This document shows positions 23,317-31,904 of a DNA stretch of 54,026 nt, in pieces (the stretch's first letter is position 1; the number at the start of each line of letters is the position of its first letter). The stretch is from Betaproteobacteria bacterium (GTDB lineage: Bacteria; Pseudomonadota; Gammaproteobacteria; Burkholderiales; SG8-41). A model generated the notes under the pieces. That model was not told the origin of the DNA. It did no database searches and saw nothing but the letters and a program-made list of their open reading frames with translations. Made by a program: the position numbers and the translations under genes. The DNA lies in the NCBI GenBank assembly GCA_023266235.1, contig JAHFRL010000015.1, forward strand, positions 1 to 54,026, in the 5' to 3' direction.

Positions 23317-23727
23317 ATGGAACTCAAAGAGCTGGAAAATGCGAAGCAAGACCTGATCGATGTGCCGTTACTGTTTGACGACAATGGCGAGCCCACGGAT
23401 GGCTTCAAGGTGGTCGGGGCCAACTCGCAGGAGTACCAGGATGCTGACCGTAAGTGGAAGCTGGCGAATGTGCGTAAGTCCGCGCGACGAGGGCGCGGGC
23501 TTGAGGCCTCCACGGAGACTGGCGCTGCGGAGCTGGTGGATCTGATGTCCAGGCGGGAACGCGCGATCGCGTCCGCCTGCATCAAGGAAATCTATGGCTT
23601 CACGAGCAACGGTGTTCTCGCGGAGCTTAGTGAGGACACGCTGTCCGCTATTTTTACGGCAAGGCCGACGTGGTGCTCTAAGGTCGTGGCGCAGATCGAG
23701 GATGAGCGCGTTTTTATCAAAGCCTGA
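23317..23727 (+). CDS. Tail assembly chaperone (gpG-like)
   Basis: 136 residues, before the tape measure gene. The middle holds a basic segment (RKWKLANVRKSARRGRG), a helical core (LVDLMSRRERAIASACIKEI) and an ending typical of short tail chaperones. AGGAGAAGACG precedes the ATG. Near the end the message reads GCGCGTTTTTATC, and the -1 frame is open into the next frame, so a fraction of ribosomes should make a longer G-T-like protein ending at 24098. The chaperones coat the tape measure during tube assembly. Confidence 0.78.
   Translation: MELKELENAKQDLIDVPLLFDDNGEPTDGFKVVGANSQEYQDADRKWKLANVRKSARRGRGLEASTETGAAELVDLMSRRERAIASACIKEIYGFTSNGVLAELSEDTLSAIFTARPTWCSKVVAQIEDERVFIKA
23708..23717 (+). 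other. Probable -1 ribosomal frameshift site (run of five T)
   Basis: In the zero frame the codons are CGC GTT TTT ATC. A -1 slip on the T-run gives CGT TTT TAT CAA, after which the frame stays open (product ...RVFYQSLIGGLVEYAENEM). The -1 frame has no start codon before 23760 and no convincing ribosome site, as expected for the GT arrangement of siphovirus tail chaperones. Confidence 0.65.
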
Positions 23728-23759
23728 TCGGCGGGCTGGTAGAATATGCCGAGAACGAG

Positions 23760-24098
23760 ATGCTGCTTGCGGCGAAACAAGATGACGGCGCAACTTTACG
23801 CGACCACCTTGAAAGCATCGAGCGGCAAACGGGACGGACTCCGGAGCAGTTGCAGCCAGTTGACTGCCCGGAGGCTGTGCGTTACTTGTGGGAGTATTTT
23901 CGCAGCATGAACATTCGGCGTGCCAGCAGCGGGTTTGGGTCTATCATGCATGAAGGGGCAGGACGTCGTAACCCTATCTCGCATGGAGAGATGGAGTCTT
24001 GGGCGCGCCGTAATCGGATTACACTGGAGCCGTTCGAGCAGCAGGCGCTCGACGCACTAGAAATGATGTACTTGCAGCATCAGCCTAAGGGCCAATAA
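23760..24098 (+). CDS. C-terminal part of the frameshifted tail chaperone (gpGT-like T domain)
   Basis: 112 residues from the first ATG, but the open frame begins at 23706 and its upstream codons read as protein (ARFYQSLIGGLVEYAENE), so I take this as the extension reached by -1 frameshift from 23317, not an independent gene. The T part (CPEAVRYLWEYFRSMNIRRA ... RNRITLEPFEQQALDALE) resembles small phage proteins encoded just before tape measure genes, with a helical C-terminus. It ends one base before the tape measure start. In lambda, the T domain of gpGT recruits the tail tube protein. Confidence 0.75.
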   Translation: MLLAAKQDDGATLRDHLESIERQTGRTPEQLQPVDCPEAVRYLWEYFRSMNIRRASSGFGSIMHEGAGRRNPISHGEMESWARRNRITLEPFEQQALDALEMMYLQHQPKGQ

Positions 24099-24099
24099 A

Positions 24100-26670
24100 A
24101 TGTCAGAGATTGCCTCTCTGTCTATCGAAATTGATTCTTCTTCGGCGATTGTGGCGAAGAAGAATCAGGACGCGCTGACCGCCTCGGGCAAAAACCTTGA
24201 GACGCAGGTCAATGCGCTCACCACATCACAGATGAAGTCGCACATCGAATCCCAAAAAGTGGCAGAGGCATGGCGACGGCAAGAGAAGGGGGTGCAGGCG
24301 GCGTCCGCAGAGGTGCAAAAAATACTCCACAAATACGATCCGTTGGGTACGAAGCTGCGCCAGCTTCAAACAGATTTTGCGAATCTTGACAAAGCGATTG
24401 CAAGTGGCGCTGTTGGAGGCACGTCCGACAAAGCTCTAGACAAAACCATGAGGAGCTTAAACGCAGAGATTAGCAAAACCAAGGGGCTGATGCTGGCGGC
24501 TGGCGAAGGCACCGCCTCGGCAAGTCTCTCCATGGCTGGTTTGGGCTTGAATACGCAGATGACCCGACGGCATCTTATGATGTTGGGGCGCGAGGCCGTG
24601 ACCGGGCACTTTTCCCAGATGCCGCAGACTCTCATGTCCATCGTGATGCACTCCAGGCTTTTGGCCGTGCTGATGAGCCCTCTTGCATTGGCGGTTGGCG
24701 CGGTTGCTGCTGTGACGGGTGTCTGGGTGGCGGCGCTTTCCTTAGGGAACGGCGCGATCAACAAGATGAACACCGCGCTTGCCACCACGAACAATTTCGC
24801 GGGGCTGACGAGGAGCGGAATGCTTTCTCTTTCGGAAAGCATGGCGAGAACCGGGCAAGTTACGGTCGGCGTCGCGGAGGACATCGTGACAGCCCTGGTA
24901 TCTTCAGGGCGAATTGGCGCCGGTGCGATAGGGAGCGTTGCGCAATTAGCGGCAAAATTTGCGCGAGCCACCGGAGAAGACATTGATAAGATCACACCAA
25001 AGTTGATCAGTATGTTCTCCGACCCAGCGAAAGGTGCGGAGGAATTAAACAAATCGATGCACTTTCTGTCTCTTGCAGAGCTTCAACGAATTCATATATT
25101 GCAGCAAGCCGGACGTGAAACAGAGGCGTCAACAGAGTTCGCGCGTTTGCTGACACTTGAGTTAGACAAACAACCAGCCTCGCTCTGGACGATTGGAAAA
25201 GCGTTGAAGAGCGCAGCAACCGACTGGAGTAGCTTTTGGAAAGCGGCGAGAGGTCTGGTGACCGGGGAAGAGTCCTTCGAGACGAAGATCGATCGTGTGC
25301 GCGCCCAGATCGCTAGCGCTTCGCCGCAAAACAAAGGCCGCTTTGAGGCGGAAGAGCGGAGGCTGATGACCGAGTATGGCAAGAAAGCATCTGCCGCTAC
25401 CACGGCTGGGTTGTTGGCTGAACAGAACGCCGCGGACCAAACGGCTTTGAGCTATGCTCGTGGGAATTCCGCGCTGGCCAAGAAGCTGGACCTCCAGGCG
25501 AAGTTGGTCCTGCTGCAAAAGAGCTGGGATAGGCAAGAAGCAGGCAGCACTGAGGCAAACATTCTTTTTGACGCGATCAAAAAGACCAAGGAAGATATCA
25601 AGAACGTAGGCAAAGATAAGGCTTCGCAAACCTACGCTCAATTGGTAAAATCTTCGGAAGAATACGCTAAGGCGCTGAGCAACGAAACCGAAAAATTGGG
25701 TCTGAATGCCATTCAGCAGAAAATGGTCGCAGCAAGCCAGGCTGCACTCAAAGCACCCACCGCCGAACTGCGCATGGAGATCATGAAGAAGGCACAGGCG
25801 TGGGCAATATCCGCGCAAGCTGCGCAGGGCGAAACAGACGCTATGAAGTTCCAGGAAAAAGCCATTCAGGAACTCACGAAAAAAGAAAAGCAGCTGGAGG
25901 AAGAACGTAAGCAAGCTTCGAAAGTTTTGGAAGATGAACTCGCCACTCTCATTCGAGAAAACGAAACTTTCGGCCTGGGTCGAGCGGGGCTTGAGAAGTA
26001 CACTCTTGCGAAGCTGGAGGCGCGATTGGCGAGTCTCGACTCTGCCGCAGCCTCTTGGGAGGTAGCTGCGCTAGAAAAACAGATCGAGTTGCAGCGTCAG
26101 ATCGTTGGAGCAGCGGAGAAGAACGATCAACTTCAAGCGAATAAAAAACTTGAGAAGGAGACGAATGACTTTGCGCGCAAGGCGGCGGAAAACATCCAAG
26201 ACATGTTCGCGGACTTTCTGTTCGACCCCTTTGACAAAGGCATCAAAGGTATGTTGGATAGCTTCTCGAACATGGTGCGCCGGATGGTGGCTGAGGCCGC
26301 TGCGGCCGATCTTGCGAAGCGGCTATTAGGAGGCGCAGGCGGGATCGAAGGCCTCGTGAAATTAGGGGTCAATCTGGCGGGGAATTTTTTCGGGTTCGGC
26401 CAGACCCAATCGCCTGCTCCGGTGAGCGAGATACTTATCCCACGTGCAAGCGGTGGGCCGGTTTCAGCCGGGACGCCTTACTTGGTGGGTGAGAAAGGGC
26501 CGGAGACATTTATTCCAGCCAGATCCGGCACTATTGTCCCGAATGGAGGAACTGGTAATGTGATCACTATCAACTTCGCCATCAGTGGGGCGGTGGATAG
26601 CCGTACGCAGATGCAGATCGCGCAACAGGCAGGCACAGCCGTGCAGCGCGCCATGCGGAGGAACGGATAA
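24100..26670 (+). CDS. Tail tape measure protein
   Basis: 856 residues. The N-terminal 130 residues are helical. A hydrophobic region (about 187-215: LLAVLMSPLALAVGAVAAVT...) can span membrane, and long heptad segments follow. The C-terminus has the lambda-type RASGGPVSAGTPYLVGEKGP motif followed by ETFIP. It sets tail length and is ejected with DNA. A TMP_2-like core (TMPs with LTRSGMLSLSESMA motif) is recognisable. With about 1.5 A per residue the tail would be roughly 130 nm; that is an estimate from the general rule. Confidence 0.93.
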   Translation: MSEIASLSIEIDSSSAIVAKKNQDALTASGKNLETQVNALTTSQMKSHIESQKVAEAWRRQEKGVQAASAEVQKILHKYDPLGTKLRQLQTDFANLDKAIASGAVGGTSDKALDKTMRSLNAEISKTKGLMLAAGEGTASASLSMAGLGLNTQMTRRHLMMLGREAVTGHFSQMPQTLMSIVMHSRLLAVLMSPLALAVGAVAAVTGVWVAALSLGNGAINKMNTALATTNNFAGLTRSGMLSLSESMARTGQVTVGVAEDIVTALVSSGRIGAGAIGSVAQLAAKFARATGEDIDKITPKLISMFSDPAKGAEELNKSMHFLSLAELQRIHILQQAGRETEASTEFARLLTLELDKQPASLWTIGKALKSAATDWSSFWKAARGLVTGEESFETKIDRVRAQIASASPQNKGRFEAEERRLMTEYGKKASAATTAGLLAEQNAADQTALSYARGNSALAKKLDLQAKLVLLQKSWDRQEAGSTEANILFDAIKKTKEDIKNVGKDKASQTYAQLVKSSEEYAKALSNETEKLGLNAIQQKMVAASQAALKAPTAELRMEIMKKAQAWAISAQAAQGETDAMKFQEKAIQELTKKEKQLEEERKQASKVLEDELATLIRENETFGLGRAGLEKYTLAKLEARLASLDSAAASWEVAALEKQIELQRQIVGAAEKNDQLQANKKLEKETNDFARKAAENIQDMFADFLFDPFDKGIKGMLDSFSNMVRRMVAEAAAADLAKRLLGGAGGIEGLVKLGVNLAGNFFGFGQTQSPAPVSEILIPRASGGPVSAGTPYLVGEKGPETFIPARSGTIVPNGGTGNVITINFAISGAVDSRTQMQIAQQAGTAVQRAMRRNG

Positions 26671-27545
26671 TGGCGTTCATCGAAACACGCTTCCCGGATA
26701 GCATCAGCGTCGGTGCTGTGGGTGGCCCTGTTTTTTCCACGATGATTGTGCAGGTGGGTGGTGGTGGCGAGCAAACTGATCGCAAGTGGACGTACCCCTT
26801 GCATCAATACGATGTGACACTGGCGGTAAAGAACGAAGCGGACAAGGAAATTTTTCTGGGTGCCTTCTGGGCCGCAGCGGGGCGGGCGAACGGTTTCCGC
26901 TTCAAGGATTGGATGGACTACAAGCTCGCTTATGCCAGCAGCACTTTAGGAAGTGGAGGCGTGGGGGACGGCACTCCGAGTTATCAGATTTACAAGAGCT
27001 ACACCTTCGGCGGCAACACTGCTGCGCGCAAGATCAGCAAACCTGTTGCTGCTGGATTCGCCGTCAAACGGGGCGGGGTGCTGCAGACGGCGGGGGTAGC
27101 TCCGGGAAACTACTCGCTCTCCACCACGACCGGCGTTGTCACGTTTGTTGCTGATGCGTCATCAAATGCCAGCGCCATTACTCCAGGAGCGACAACGCAA
27201 GTGGTGCTGGCTGCGAACCCCGGCACACTCATCGCCGGGCAGAAACTCTATCTCTCAGGATTCACCGGCGCGGATGCGGCGTTTATTAACAGCCTGGCGC
27301 ACACTATCAACAATGTCACCGGCACGGGACCCTACACGTTCACCCTAGCCACAAACACTTCGGGCAAAACCATCACTCTCGGAACGGGTGCTGGCGCGAA
27401 ATATCCGCAGGCCAGCGAGGCACTAACCTGCGAAGGTGAGTTCGATGTCCCTGTGCGTTTTGCCAGCGACAACCTCATAGCAAACATCGTTAGTCACGAG
27501 CGGTATACTTGGGATCAAATCATCCTCGTGGAGAAACGGCTTTGA
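26670..27545 (+). CDS. Distal tail protein, DUF2460-type, with inserted domain
   Basis: 291 residues. The start (FIETRFPDSISVGAVGGPVF) and the segments ADKEIFLGAFWAAAGRANGF and FRFKDWMDYK, plus the end (CEGEFDVPVRFASDNLIANI), match DUF2460 (TIGR02217), a tail tip protein found in GTA-like and many siphovirus tails. An extra module (about 165-245: AANPGTLIAGQKLYLSGFTG, NSLAHTINNVTGTGPYTFTL) is inserted before the final part; its YTFTL strand pattern also occurs in virion repeats elsewhere. The next gene starts on a TTG in the stop codon. Confidence 0.88.
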   Translation: MAFIETRFPDSISVGAVGGPVFSTMIVQVGGGGEQTDRKWTYPLHQYDVTLAVKNEADKEIFLGAFWAAAGRANGFRFKDWMDYKLAYASSTLGSGGVGDGTPSYQIYKSYTFGGNTAARKISKPVAAGFAVKRGGVLQTAGVAPGNYSLSTTTGVVTFVADASSNASAITPGATTQVVLAANPGTLIAGQKLYLSGFTGADAAFINSLAHTINNVTGTGPYTFTLATNTSGKTITLGTGAGAKYPQASEALTCEGEFDVPVRFASDNLIANIVSHERYTWDQIILVEKRL

Positions 27546-28384
27546 GTATCACCGCCAGCGCGGCGCTCAAGGCGCATTTTGCGGGGGACTACCTGACCAC
27601 GGCCACGCTCTGGAAGATCACGCGAGCGGACGGCACGCTGTTCTATTTCACCGATCACGACCAGGACATCGTTTATGGCGGGGCGACCTATCTTGCCGCC
27701 ACCGGATTCTTGCCCAGCGCGACGCAGACCAGCAGCGGGCTCGCGGTGGACAATCTGGAAGTCAGCGGCGTGCTGAGCAGCGACCTCATCACGGATGTCG
27801 ATCTGGTAGCCGGGAAGTGGGACTACGCCCAGGTGTTGATCATGGCCGTCAATTGGACCGATCTGACGATGGGCGACATGATCACCCGCAAGGGTCGGCT
27901 CGGAGAGGTCTCTGCCGGGAAACTCGCCTACACCGCAGAGTTGCGCGGAATGGCGCAGAACCTCCAGCAGGAGATTGGTACGATCATCATGGCGGGGTGC
28001 AATGCCGATCTAGGAGATGCGCGCTGCAAGGTGGTGCTGGCCAGCTTCACCAGCACCGGCACGATCACCAGCGTGACCGACAATGCGCGTTTCACCGACA
28101 GCGCGCTTGCTGGCGCAACCGGCCTATTCGACTACGGCAAAGCCACCTTCACCAGCGGCCAGAATAACGGCCTGGGGATGGAGGTGAAGACCTTCACCAG
28201 CGGCGGCGTCATCGTGCTACAACAGCCGATGCCCTACACCGTCGCCATCGGGAACACCTTCACGATCTCGCAGGGCTGCGACAAGAGCCGGGGCGCTGGG
28301 GGCTGCACCAAATTCAGCAACATCGTCAACTTCCGGGGCTTTCCGGACATGCCCGGCATCGACCGCATGGTGAGTGGTAAATGA
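27542..28384 (+). CDS. Tail protein, DUF2163-type
   Basis: 280 residues from TTG 27542, which overlaps the previous stop (TTGA). An alternative ATG would force 33 bases of overlap without a better ribosome site. The conserved N-terminal part (FYFTDHDQDIVYGGATYLAA) and the Cys motifs (CNADLGDARC and GCDKSRGAGGCTKF, followed by NFRGFPDMPG) are diagnostic for DUF2163 (TIGR02218), a hub protein of the tail tip. It belongs with DUF2460, the NlpC peptidase and the J-like protein in the standard order. Confidence 0.9.
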   Translation: MSITASAALKAHFAGDYLTTATLWKITRADGTLFYFTDHDQDIVYGGATYLAATGFLPSATQTSSGLAVDNLEVSGVLSSDLITDVDLVAGKWDYAQVLIMAVNWTDLTMGDMITRKGRLGEVSAGKLAYTAELRGMAQNLQQEIGTIIMAGCNADLGDARCKVVLASFTSTGTITSVTDNARFTDSALAGATGLFDYGKATFTSGQNNGLGMEVKTFTSGGVIVLQQPMPYTVAIGNTFTISQGCDKSRGAGGCTKFSNIVNFRGFPDMPGIDRMVSGK

Positions 28385-28800
28385 TCACGCGCGAGCAAAT
28401 CGTCGCCGAGGCCCGCACCTGGCTGGAGACGCCATTCCATCATCAAGGGCGGCGCAAAGGCATCGGCGTCGATTGTGGCGGCGTGCCGGTCGGCGTAGCT
28501 CAAGCCTTGGGACTGACCTACGCGGACTCGTCCGGGTATAGCAGAATTCCTTCGGGGGGAAAATTCCGGGCGCTGTTGCTGGAGTCCCTGATACCAATCA
28601 AGCGGGAAGAGGTTCTGCCAGGTGACATGATGTCGTTTGCTTTTGTCACTGAGGAGCAGCACATCGCCATCGTCTCGCAGCTCGATCCGGTGCGCATCAT
28701 CCACGCATGGGAGGACATCGGGAAGTGCGTGGAGAATGATCTGGATCACGTTTGGGAAAAACGTCTGCGCGGCTGCTGGCGATACAAGGAGATGGTCTGA
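28381..28800 (+). CDS. NlpC/P60 family tail peptidase
   Basis: 139 residues, ATGA overlap upstream. The catalytic Cys is in GVDCGGV (Cys 32), His in QHIAIVS (His 94), with a further His in RIIHAWE (His 108). The entry TWLETPFHHQGR is typical of GTA-like phage cell-wall peptidases (TIGR02219). It cleaves peptidoglycan peptides locally during DNA entry. Family length is normal and all catalytic elements are present. Confidence 0.88.
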   Translation: MITREQIVAEARTWLETPFHHQGRRKGIGVDCGGVPVGVAQALGLTYADSSGYSRIPSGGKFRALLLESLIPIKREEVLPGDMMSFAFVTEEQHIAIVSQLDPVRIIHAWEDIGKCVENDLDHVWEKRLRGCWRYKEMV

Positions 28801-31800
28801 TGGCGTCCCTTGTTCTGGGCGCGGTCGGCGCAGTCATTGGCGCCCCATTCGGAATGGCGAGCCTCGGATTTTCCATTGGGGCATCCCTCGGTGGCTACCT
28901 CACCGCCCCCCGACCCCCGACCCTGGAAGGCCCGCGCCTTTCCGACCTGAAAATTCAGTCCTCCAATTACGGTGACATGCTTCCCATAGTTTATGGGACG
29001 GCTCGCCTCGCCGGCAAGATGATCTGGTCACTCCCAATCAAAGAAACCCGGCACGTGAAAAAAGTGAGCGGAGGGAAAGGCGGGAGCAAGAAGCAGAAGG
29101 TGGTGAGCTACACCTATTCGCAGACCTTCGCCGTTGCGGTCTGTGAAGGCCCGATTGTGGGCGTGCGCAAAATCTGGGCGAACGGCGAACTGATATACAA
29201 CGTCGGCAGCGACGCGACCGCGGCCACCATCTACAGCAGCAATCAAGCCGCTTCCGGCATTACGATCTACACCGGCAGCGAGACGCAGACGGCGAACGCC
29301 ACCATTCAGGCGAACGTTGGGGCCTCGCTCACGCCTGCCTATCGAGGCGTGGCCTATGTAGTGTTCACGAATCTGCAACTCGCGAAATTCGGGAACCGCA
29401 CGCCGAACCTGGAATTCGAGGTGGTGAAAGCTGGCGCAGCCTACGGCGTGCATAGCGGCCCGCTTTTTTCTCCAGCCATTCCGATCGTGGGCGGTTCCGG
29501 AAAACTCATTGATGGGGTCTTGCAGATACAATCCGCAGGCGCTACCTATTTGGGCAGCGGCCAGTGGAGCCTAGGGGTCGGCACTTATAGCTTCGACGGA
29601 GCGCTCCTGGGGAGCAGCACTTTCATCATTAGTGGTTTCACCGCGGCTAGTCCTGTCACCAGTCAAAATGATCCGTATTTCAACGTGGTTTTATACGCCG
29701 GTATCGCCCACTTCATCGATGGGAAGGATGAGGTAGGAACCTATACCCTTCCTTCGGGCGCGACCGCTCCAATTGTTCGTGGGACGGTGAGCAACGGATT
29801 GCTACTCGCCTATGTGGCGCCGAATCGAATCTTCCTATCGGTGCTGAGAGGCGTAGTGACGGCCTCTTTAACGATTGCGGAATTGTCCTGGAATTTCTGT
29901 ACGGTAGGTATTGACGACGGGTGGATTTACATCGGCAATAAAAGCACCCTGATCCTGAATGCCTACAACTCCAGCTTCGAGCTGATGAAAACCTGGGACA
30001 TGACAGGAGCGGCTTTCCCGTTTGGGATCAACGTCGCCACCGTTTACGGGGGCGTGATCATGTTTTCTGGCTCGGCGTCGGGATTTGGGCCATCCTCTGT
30101 ACACACCGCGGCCACACTCAACAGCGACGGCACGGTCACTTCTCTGGGCAGTCTGGAGGATTCTCTGAACGGATACCATGTGCAAGCCGGCACATATCAA
30201 ATGATCACCCTTCTGGATACGATCAGCTTCGATCCTAAGGGAGTCACGGCGGGTACGCAAGCCCTTTCCGCGATAGGCTCTGATCTCTGTTCACGGGTGG
30301 GACTAGCTGCCGGAGACGTCAACGTCACCGCACTCACCGACAACGTGGATGGCTACGTGGTCGCACGGCGGATGTCCGCGCGCGCCGCTCTGGAGCCTCT
30401 GCTGTCGGCATTCTTCGCGGATGGTGTGGAGTCGGACGGTAAGATCAAATTCGTCAAGCGCGGCGGGGCGGTGGCCACAACCATTACCGAGGACGACCTG
30501 GCGGCGCGGCCCTACGGGGGAGAGCTTGCCGACCCGATCAAGATGACCCGAGCGCAGGAGATGGACCTGCCCACCGAAGTGACCGTGAGCTATCTCGACA
30601 GCGGAAACGCCTATCAGACCGGGACGCAATCGAGTCGGCGGCTGATCACCAGCAGCAAGAGGGTGCTCGACCTCCAACTCGCCATCGCCATGAGCGCGAG
30701 CAAAGCCAAGCAAATCGCGGACGTGATGCTCTATACCGCGTGGACAGAGCGGAATAGCGCGCCGATCTCCACCGACCGGAGCTACGCCTGGTATGAGCCG
30801 ACAGACCTCATCCAGGCCACGCAGGGGAATCTCACCTGGACGTTTCGAATCGCCGGAAAAACCGAGCGCGACGGAATCGTCGACTGGCAGGTGGTGGCGG
30901 ATGACCCCAACATCTACACGCAGGCAGGCGCGGCGGTGGCTTCTCCGGCGCCCACGCTCACCATTGATCTGCCTGGGCCGACCCAGCTAAACCTGCTCGA
31001 CATTCCTCTACTGCGAGATGCGGACGAGGGCTATGGATTTTATGCGGCCGCGAGCGGATACCTCAGCGGGTGGACTGGCGCGCAGATGTACAAAAGCACG
31101 GACGGCGGCGTGTCCTGGACGGAATACGGCGATGGAATGTTGAATGGCGCGACCCAGGGCTATGCCAGCACCGCACTCGGGAACTTCACCGGTGGCAACA
31201 TCTTCGACGAGGCCAACAGCGTCACGGTAATCCTCAGCGACACCCTGGAGAGCATTCCGGAAATTGACGTGCTGAACGGCGGCAACGCCATTCTGATCGG
31301 GAACGAGGTGTTGCAATTCAAGACCGCGACTTTGACGGCCACGAATACCTACTCCCTCACAGGTTTGTTGCGAGGGCGTCGTGGTACGGAATGGGCGATG
31401 AGCACGCATGCGATTGGAGATCGAGTGGTGCTGCTGACCTCCACGACGATCTACCGCCTGGACGCCTCCAGCGCCGAGCTGAACCTCGTGCGCGACTACC
31501 GCGGCGTGAGCTTCGATGGCTATCTGGACCAGGCAGAAAACATCAGCTTCGCCAATACCGCCGTGGGGCTAGAGTGCTATAGCCCGGTGCAGATCGGTGG
31601 CGGGCGTAATGCCGCGGGCGACCTGACGATCAACTGGGTGCGCCGCACCCGGATCGGCGGCGAGTGGCGCGACTACGTGGATGCCACTCTCGGCGAGAGC
31701 ACAGAGAGCTACGAGGTGGACATCATGAACGGCTCGACGGTGGTGCGCACCATCGCCGCATCGAGCCAGACCGCAGCCTACACCGCCGCGCAGCAGACTA

Positions 31801-31895
31801 CTGACTTCGGAAGTCCGCAGGCCAGCATCTCGCTCAAAGTGTATCAGCTTTCCGCCGCAGTCGGGCGAGGTTATCCCGGCAGCGCCACCGTATAA
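28800..31895 (+). CDS. Tail tip / central fibre protein (J-like)
   Basis: 1031 residues from ATG 28800 (TGATG overlap). The N-terminal part (LGAVGAVIGAPFGMASLGFS, NYGDMLPIVYGTARLAGKMI) and VAVCEGPIVGVRKIWANGEL are characteristic of phage tail proteins at the tip (PF13550-like region about 370-750). The middle contains a beta-propeller-like insertion (210-450). The C-terminal third (LLRGRRGTEWAMSTHAIGDR, NWVRRTRIGGEWRDYVDATL) matches the GTA/siphovirus host-specificity protein family, including Ig-like strands. It anchors the fibre encoded next. Confidence 0.88.
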   Translation: MASLVLGAVGAVIGAPFGMASLGFSIGASLGGYLTAPRPPTLEGPRLSDLKIQSSNYGDMLPIVYGTARLAGKMIWSLPIKETRHVKKVSGGKGGSKKQKVVSYTYSQTFAVAVCEGPIVGVRKIWANGELIYNVGSDATAATIYSSNQAASGITIYTGSETQTANATIQANVGASLTPAYRGVAYVVFTNLQLAKFGNRTPNLEFEVVKAGAAYGVHSGPLFSPAIPIVGGSGKLIDGVLQIQSAGATYLGSGQWSLGVGTYSFDGALLGSSTFIISGFTAASPVTSQNDPYFNVVLYAGIAHFIDGKDEVGTYTLPSGATAPIVRGTVSNGLLLAYVAPNRIFLSVLRGVVTASLTIAELSWNFCTVGIDDGWIYIGNKSTLILNAYNSSFELMKTWDMTGAAFPFGINVATVYGGVIMFSGSASGFGPSSVHTAATLNSDGTVTSLGSLEDSLNGYHVQAGTYQMITLLDTISFDPKGVTAGTQALSAIGSDLCSRVGLAAGDVNVTALTDNVDGYVVARRMSARAALEPLLSAFFADGVESDGKIKFVKRGGAVATTITEDDLAARPYGGELADPIKMTRAQEMDLPTEVTVSYLDSGNAYQTGTQSSRRLITSSKRVLDLQLAIAMSASKAKQIADVMLYTAWTERNSAPISTDRSYAWYEPTDLIQATQGNLTWTFRIAGKTERDGIVDWQVVADDPNIYTQAGAAVASPAPTLTIDLPGPTQLNLLDIPLLRDADEGYGFYAAASGYLSGWTGAQMYKSTDGGVSWTEYGDGMLNGATQGYASTALGNFTGGNIFDEANSVTVILSDTLESIPEIDVLNGGNAILIGNEVLQFKTATLTATNTYSLTGLLRGRRGTEWAMSTHAIGDRVVLLTSTTIYRLDASSAELNLVRDYRGVSFDGYLDQAENISFANTAVGLECYSPVQIGGGRNAAGDLTINWVRRTRIGGEWRDYVDATLGESTESYEVDIMNGSTVVRTIAASSQTAAYTAAQQTTDFGSPQASISLKVYQLSAAVGRGYPGSATV

Positions 31896-31904
31896 GGACA
31901 TGAC

